DNA of 64,000 nucleotides. Source: Pantoea sp. 18069. GTDB lineage: Bacteria > Pseudomonadota > Gammaproteobacteria > Burkholderiales > Burkholderiaceae_C. Location of the stretch: the NCBI RefSeq assembly GCF_902706035.1, contig NZ_CACSJA010000022.1:1-64000 (forward strand), read 5' to 3'. How positions within the stretch are numbered: position 1 is the first letter of the stretch; every line of letters begins with the position of its first letter. Positions 59,795-64,000 of the stretch are shown here, in pieces. The position numbers and the translations under genes were made by a program. Below the pieces are notes generated by a model. It saw only the letters and a list, made by a program, of their open reading frames with translations. It was not told the origin of the DNA and ran no database searches.

Positions 59795-60586
59795 TCAGCC
59801 GCCCGTGACCACGCTCACGCCGCCGTCGACGGCCATCCACTGGCCGGTGATGTGCTTGCCCGCGTCCGAGGCATAGAGCAGCGTGATGCCCTTGAGGTCC
59901 TCGTCGTCGCCCAGGCGGCGCAGCGGCGCGTGGCTGGCCATCTTTTCCTCGCCCAGCGACTCGATCAGCACGCTGGCCATCTTGGTCTTGAAGAAACCCG
60001 GGCAGATCGCGTTGACGTTGATGCCGTGCACGCCCCACTCCGCGGCCAGCGCACGCGTGAAGTTGATCACGGCGCCCTTGGAGGTGTTGTAGGCAATGGT
60101 CTTCATTTCGATCGGATTGCCGGCCAGGCCCGCGATCGACGCGATATTGATGATGCGCCCCGCGCGCCGCGCAATCATGCTGCGCCTGGCGATCTCGCGG
60201 CTCAGAAGAAAGTAGCCGCGCACGTTGAGGTTCATCACCTTGTCCCAGGCCGCGGTCGGATGGTCTTCGGCGGGCGCGCCCCAGCTCGCGCCGGCGTTGT
60301 TGACCAGAATGTCGACATCGCCCACGCGCTGCAGCGTTTCGTCGACCAGGCGCAGGATGTCTTCCTCGCGCGCGCAATCGGCCGCGATCCAGCGCGCGTC
60401 GATGCCATCGGCCTGCAGCGCGGCCACGGCCTCTTCGAGGTCGGCCGCCTTGCGCGAGCTCAGCACGATCTTCGCGCCGGCTTCGCCCAGCGCCTGTGCC
60501 ATCTGCAGGCCCAGCCCCCGCGAGCCTCCGGTCACCAGGGCCGTCTTGCCGCTGAGATCAAACAGTTGTTGCACCTTACGCGTCAT
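59795..60586 (-). CDS. SDR-family oxidoreductase (3-ketoacyl reductase-like)
   Basis: Short-chain dehydrogenase of 263 residues with every classical motif: TGGSRGLGLQ (19-28), NNAG in VDILVNNAGASWG, Ser in IINIASIAGLAG, Tyr and Lys in IAYNTSKGAVIN, and ICPGFFKTKM. The Ser-Arg-Lys after the second strand (LSSRK) suggests NADP(H). AGGAGACA lies near the start at 60586, so the 910-residue reading that runs through the upstream transporter is false. It probably reduces or oxidises a beta-keto or hydroxyacyl substrate. Confidence 0.92.
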   Translation of the reverse strand: MTRKVQQLFDLSGKTALVTGGSRGLGLQMAQALGEAGAKIVLSSRKAADLEEAVAALQADGIDARWIAADCAREEDILRLVDETLQRVGDVDILVNNAGASWGAPAEDHPTAAWDKVMNLNVRGYFLLSREIARRSMIARRAGRIINIASIAGLAGNPIEMKTIAYNTSKGAVINFTRALAAEWGVHGINVNAICPGFFKTKMASVLIESLGEEKMASHAPLRRLGDDEDLKGITLLYASDAGKHITGQWMAVDGGVSVVTGG

Positions 60587-60702
60587 CTCGCTGTCTCCTG
60601 TGATGGTGGGAATTTCGCCGGCCGCCAAGGCCGCTGGGGCATTGTGCGTTGGCGCCCGGCTGGCCCGTGTCGCCAGCGTGTCGCAACGGCCACGCGCCAG
60701 GC

Positions 60703-62157
60703 TCAGGCCCGCGGCTGGCGAATGCGCAGGCTGCTGCAGAGCCCGGCCAGCGCGGCAAAGCAGCCCGCGCCGACCAGCGCCACCGTTTCGGCGGTGCCGC
60801 CATGGCCGGGCCACAGCGCGAACAGCGTGGCGAGAATGATCGCGCCCATGGTCTGGCCCGTCAGGCGCGCCGTGCCCAGCATCGCACTGCCCGCGCCGCT
60901 GCGCTGCACCGGCGTCGAGCGCACGATGGTGTGGTTGTTGGGCGACTGGAACAGCGCGAAGCCCGCGCCGCACAGCACCATGCGCCAGATGACATCGAGA
61001 TCCGACGGCTGCGCCGGCAGCAGCGCGAGCAGCCACAGTCCGGCCGTGAAAACCGCCATGCCCAGGCCGCCGAGCAGGCCGTCGGGGTAGCGGCCTATCA
61101 GCCAGCCGGCCAGCGGTGCGACGGTGACGATCGCCAGCGGCCAGGCGGTGAGCAGCAAGCCGGCTTGCAGCGCGCTGCGGCCGTGGGTTTCGAGCAGCAG
61201 GAAAGGCAGGGCCAGAAACGCCAGCGTCTGGGCGCAGAACGCATTGACCGACGAAGCCATGGACAGCGCGAACACCGGAATGCGCAGCAGGTCGACGGGA
61301 AACAGCGGACGCGGCTTGCGGCTTTGGCGCACCAGGTGCCAGGCGCCGATCAGCAGGCCCGCGCCCAGCAGCAGGCCGCCCATGAGCATCGAGCCGGCCT
61401 GGTCCTTGCGCGCCACGCCCAGTGCGTCGGCGCCGAGGAATACCAGCGTGAACATGGCCATATTGAGCACCAGGTCCAGCGCGGAAAACGCCCGTGCGCC
61501 GCTTTCGCCGAGCACGCGCGGCGTGTCCGGCAGGGATTTTCGCCCCAGCCACAGCGTCAGCAGGCCCAGCGGCACATTCGGTGCGAGCAGCCATGGCCAG
61601 GACGCCACGGACAGGATGGCTGCGGCCACCGTGGGCCCGGCCACCGAAGCGCTCGCCACCACCGCAGAGTTGAGCGCCAGGCCCCGCCCCAGCAGGGAAC
61701 GGGGAAAGATGAAGCGCACCAGCGCCGCGTTCACGCTCAGGATGCCGGCCGCGCCCAGGCCTTGCAGCGCGCGCGCCGCAATCAGCGCGCCCAGCGACGG
61801 CGCGAAAACCGCGCCCAGCGACGCCAGCGCAAACAGCGCCATGCCCCACAGATACACACTGCGGTAGCCAATGCGCTCGCCCACGGCCGCCAGCGGCAGC
61901 AGCATCACCAGCGTCGCGATCTGATACGCATTGACCACCCAGATCGCGTGCGACGCGGGCGCCTGGAACGCCCGCGCGATCGCCGGCAACGCGAGGTTGA
62001 GCAGGCTGCTGTCGAGCACCACCACCGCCAGTCCCAGCAGGATCACCAGCATCGCGCTGGCGCGCCGCCCCGCGGGCAGACCGTCGGCGATATCCTGACG
62101 CGTCACGGGAGGGGTTCTTTCGGTGCTCGTTGGCGGCTTCTCGACGGACTCTTGCAT
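60703..62157 (-). CDS. MFS transporter, DHA2 (EmrB/QacA-like) type
   Basis: Major facilitator protein of 484 residues with about 14 hydrophobic segments. Motifs are LGLAVVVLDSSLLNLALPAI (motif D1-type, helix 1), WVVNAYQIATLVMLLPLAAV, GERIGYRSVYLWGMALFALA (motif A) and ARALQGLGAAGILSVNAALV (motif B/C region). DHA2 members usually export drugs or organic compounds by proton antiport. The start MQESVEKPP at 62157 is preferred over a longer reading with no family match. It lies 116 bp upstream of the SDR gene in the same direction. Confidence 0.92.
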   Translation of the reverse strand: MQESVEKPPTSTERTPPVTRQDIADGLPAGRRASAMLVILLGLAVVVLDSSLLNLALPAIARAFQAPASHAIWVVNAYQIATLVMLLPLAAVGERIGYRSVYLWGMALFALASLGAVFAPSLGALIAARALQGLGAAGILSVNAALVRFIFPRSLLGRGLALNSAVVASASVAGPTVAAAILSVASWPWLLAPNVPLGLLTLWLGRKSLPDTPRVLGESGARAFSALDLVLNMAMFTLVFLGADALGVARKDQAGSMLMGGLLLGAGLLIGAWHLVRQSRKPRPLFPVDLLRIPVFALSMASSVNAFCAQTLAFLALPFLLLETHGRSALQAGLLLTAWPLAIVTVAPLAGWLIGRYPDGLLGGLGMAVFTAGLWLLALLPAQPSDLDVIWRMVLCGAGFALFQSPNNHTIVRSTPVQRSGAGSAMLGTARLTGQTMGAIILATLFALWPGHGGTAETVALVGAGCFAALAGLCSSLRIRQPRA

Positions 62158-62344
62158 GGCTTTCCCTGGCTTGCTGGACTGCGGCCCACGGTGGGGCCCG
62201 GGGCCATGGTAGTGGCTCAAGGCCCCGGCCGTGAGGATACGGCGCCGGCCGGACCGGCCGGGCATCTTGATCAAGCAATCGAGGCATCGCCAGCGGCGCG
62301 CACGGCGTCACAATACAGACTGTCTTTGCCGCACAGAACACTCC

Positions 62345-62926
62345 ATGCCGACTGCCCTTCGCTTCTGCTTCCGTCCCCTTTGTCTGCTGGCCGCGACGCT
62401 GCTCGCCAGCCCGCAGTTGCTGGCCCGGACCAGCGCCGATGCCGCACCGGCCCAACTGCAGCTTTCGGCCGATGGCAGCGAAGTGCATGACCTGCGCGCG
62501 CGTCTGGCCTGGCCGCGCTGCCTGCAAGGCATGGAATGGCGCAAGCAGCGCTGCGAAGGCAGGCCGCAGCGCCTGAGCTTCGGCCAGGCGAAAGAACTCG
62601 CCCAGTCACTCCACCAGGCCGACGGCCTGCGCTGGCGGCTGCCGCGCGCCAACGAACTGCGCCGCCTGCGCCAGCACGCGGCCCTGGCCGGCGAGCAGGC
62701 CGCGCTGCTGCCGGACGTGCCCGGCGGCTGGCACTGGACCGGCACGGCCGCGGTGAACGCCGCGCCCGTCAACCAGTACAGCTACGAGCAGACCGGGCCG
62801 GGCAAGAGCCGCCTGTCGGCGCAGCAGGCCTGGGCCGTGGACTGGGCGACAGGCAAGGCGAGTGGAGAGATGGGCCGGGGAAATACGCTGCTGGTAAGGC
62901 TGGTACGGCCTCTCGCTGCCCCCTGA
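62345..62926 (+). CDS. Secreted Lcl (DUF1566)-domain protein
   Basis: Exported protein of 193 residues with a signal peptide (about 1-28, LCLLAATLLASPQLLA). The C-terminal part matches the Lcl/DUF1566 fold: WRLPRANELRRLRQHAALA, GGWHWTGTAAV and QQAWAVDWATGKASGEM are the usual blocks (RLPTxxEL, WSST, AW.VxF). Two Cys in RCLQGMEWRKQRC may form a disulfide. DUF1566 domains occur in surface and adhesive proteins. It reads away from the MFS gene and has no operon partner before the LexA-type boxes. Confidence 0.8.
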   Translation: MPTALRFCFRPLCLLAATLLASPQLLARTSADAAPAQLQLSADGSEVHDLRARLAWPRCLQGMEWRKQRCEGRPQRLSFGQAKELAQSLHQADGLRWRLPRANELRRLRQHAALAGEQAALLPDVPGGWHWTGTAAVNAAPVNQYSYEQTGPGKSRLSAQQAWAVDWATGKASGEMGRGNTLLVRLVRPLAAP

Positions 62927-62960
62927 CGCGGGCCGCACTATGGCTGGCGGTCAGAAATAC

Positions 62961-63009
62961 CTGTAAAAAACAACAGTTGAAAGGCAAAATCCACTGTACA
63001 TTCCAACAG
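62961..63009 (+). promoter_or_regulatory. Two tandem LexA-type (SOS) boxes
   Basis: Box 1 is CTGTAAAAAACAACAG at 62961-62976 and box 2 is CTGTACATTCCAACAG at 62994-63009. Both fit CTGT-N8-ACAG, the core of the gamma/betaproteobacterial LexA consensus, with centres 33 bp apart (about three helical turns). A possible -35 TTGAAA lies at 62977-62982. They end 24 bp before the ATG of the 101-residue gene. Confidence 0.7.
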
Positions 63010-63033
63010 TCAACTTCTTTATCTAGACCCATC

Positions 63034-63339
63034 ATGGACACTGTTGAAACCTTCTACACCGTTTCTTTGTGCGATTACCCCAGCCTGCCCGAGCAGGAAC
63101 GGGCCCGGGCCGAAGCGCGTTATGCGCGCGTGATCGAGCGCCAGCTGGGCGGCGCCGAGCAGGTGGCCCTGGCGCTGGAATGCGTGCTGGGCCTCGAGGA
63201 GACGCCGCCCGAGGAAATCACCGACGAAGCCAAGGCGACCTTTGCACGCTGGACCAAGGCCGCCAACGCCGCAACCCAGGCCGGCATGCAGGGGCTGGGC
63301 GACGGCGAATGCAGCTTCTTTGAAGTGCGATTCAGCTGA
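63034..63339 (+). CDS. Unknown 101-residue protein, probably SOS-regulated
   Basis: Acidic cytoplasmic protein of 101 residues, starting MDTVETFYTVSLCDYPSLPE. Predicted helices cover residues about 20-46 (EQERARAEARYARVIERQLG) and 60-85 (EEITDEAKATFARWTKAANA). The C-terminus is GDGECSFFEVRFS. Two Cys are present, but there is no signal or membrane segment. I recognise no family. Two LexA-type boxes in the promoter suggest induction by DNA damage. Size and charge recall DinI- or SulA-like inhibitors, but no residue motif supports either, so the function is open. Confidence 0.75.
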   Translation: MDTVETFYTVSLCDYPSLPEQERARAEARYARVIERQLGGAEQVALALECVLGLEETPPEEITDEAKATFARWTKAANAATQAGMQGLGDGECSFFEVRFS

Positions 63340-63423
63340 ACTGGCGCCAACCGGGGTGCGCAGCCCTCTGCGGAGGCTGCGAGCCACTGCCCACTGAAGC
63401 GCCGTCTCTGCTGCGGCTGACAA

Positions 63424-64000
63424 TCAGTCAGCGGGGACTCCGCAAAACGCCACGGCAGGTGCATCGTGCCGACCTTCCTGCCCGGCAATGATATTGCTGT
63501 AGCCAGCGTCATCTGCCCCCACCGGGTCGCGGGAGCCAGCCGTGCCGACCGCAAGGTCGCAGACCTCCTGCGGCGCGGTCTGCGCGCGATGGTCAATGGC
63601 TTCGATGCCCGCGACCATGGCAAACAGCAGTTCCATGTGGGTCCAGTGATCTTGTTCCAGCAAAAGCCGCACCGTGGCGAAAGCGGTGCCGTTGTCGGCA
63701 AGGCCAACGTCGCCAGACTTTTCCAAAGTCTGCAGCGCGGCCGCAAAAGGGGTAACGCCGTCGTGGTTGGGGGCATGCATATCCGCTCCCTGGTCGCGCA
63801 GCATGTCCATCGCGGCCCATTGCCCGCCGCGTGCCGCGAACATCAGTGCGGTGTCGCCCTCACCGTTCACGGCATCCACATGCGCGCCGGCGGCGATCAA
63901 CGTTTCCATCAGGGTCCAAAAGCCGTTTTTTGCCGCGTCCATCAACCGGGTCAGACCGCCCGGCAGGGGAGCGTTGACGTCGATGTCCTTGAATACTGCC
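63424..64000 (-). CDS. Ankyrin-repeat protein (N-terminus beyond window)
   Basis: The reading frame is open to the right edge, so the annotated part is C-terminal. Visible repeats are GGLTRLMDAAKNGFWTLMET (preceded by DIDVNAPLP), GDTALMFAARGGQWAAMDML and DQGADMHAPNHDGVTPFAAA, followed by a longer helical stretch and a repeat-free tail. ATG codons inside the ORF are internal and should not be taken as the start. It is the third ankyrin protein of the window, and its export state cannot be judged without the N-terminus. Confidence 0.78.
   Translation of the reverse strand, partial: AVFKDIDVNAPLPGGLTRLMDAAKNGFWTLMETLIAAGAHVDAVNGEGDTALMFAARGGQWAAMDMLRDQGADMHAPNHDGVTPFAAALQTLEKSGDVGLADNGTAFATVRLLLEQDHWTHMELLFAMVAGIEAIDHRAQTAPQEVCDLAVGTAGSRDPVGADDAGYSNIIAGQEGRHDAPAVAFCGVPAD

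Noticed and set aside
59795..62527. A 910-residue frame that joins an SDR to upstream sequence
   Set aside because: Only the last 263 residues match a family. The part upstream of 60586 shadows the MFS gene, and a good ribosome site marks the SDR start.

Overview
The window looks like the chromosome of a GC-rich betaproteobacterium, most likely Comamonadaceae (Comamonas, Delftia or Acidovorax relatives). The evidence is the run mltG-tmk-holB-pilZ-tatD next to ygfZ, the abundance of orphan Bug/TctC solute-binding proteins, Burkholderiales-type porins, and the Shine-Dalgarno form AGGAGACA used by seven genes. No tRNA, rRNA, CRISPR array or prophage was found. The only mobile element is the end of an IS66-like insertion at the left edge.

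Region 1 (1-9318) is accessory catabolism. A leftward series of cupin, Bug protein, intradiol dioxygenase, MDR oxidoreductase, Bug protein and porin lies opposite a LysR gene. It is decaying: the dioxygenase is frameshifted by a deletion of about 20 bp, and the porin loses its last beta-strand next to the IS66 end. An amidohydrolase and a third Bug protein follow.

Region 2 (9319-24084) is a CoA-thioester catabolic block on the plus strand: acyl-CoA ligase, porin, Ldh-family protein, NADP-binding protein, Bug protein, DUF35 Zn-ribbon/OB protein, thiolase-like protein, a long acyl-CoA dehydrogenase resembling methylsuccinyl-CoA dehydrogenase, a class III and a class I CoA-transferase. A LysR gene, a CitE-type lyase without its N-terminus and a mesaconyl-CoA-hydratase-like protein follow on the minus strand. 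Read together they suggest import and breakdown of a branched acid through methylsuccinyl-, mesaconyl- and citramalyl-CoA to acetyl-CoA and pyruvate. The substrate is not known.

Region 3 (24085-35480) is mostly core: mqo flanked by a direct repeat, two small genes, then ankyrin protein, tatD, pilZ, holB, tmk, mltG, ygfZ, a second ankyrin protein, a thioesterase-acetyltransferase fusion and an esterase.

Region 4 (35740-46337) is the most unusual. Two tandem secreted paralogues differ by a Gly/Pro-rich insert. Next come an AI-2E-type permease fused to a GAF domain, a histidine kinase and a LuxR-type regulator, all leftward. Across a very AT-rich intergenic region lie rightward genes for a three-repeat Asn/Gln-rich secreted protein, a small secreted protein, a CsgG/HfaB-like lipoprotein and a Sel1-repeat protein. 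I propose a curli-like surface-fibre locus with its own two-component control.

Region 5 (46338-64000) carries an HDOD protein, tex, DUF72, a tripartite RND efflux operon, two SDRs, an MDR reductase, a PaaI thioesterase, a DHA2 transporter, a Lcl-domain protein, a 101-residue protein preceded by two LexA-type boxes, and an ankyrin protein cut by the right edge.
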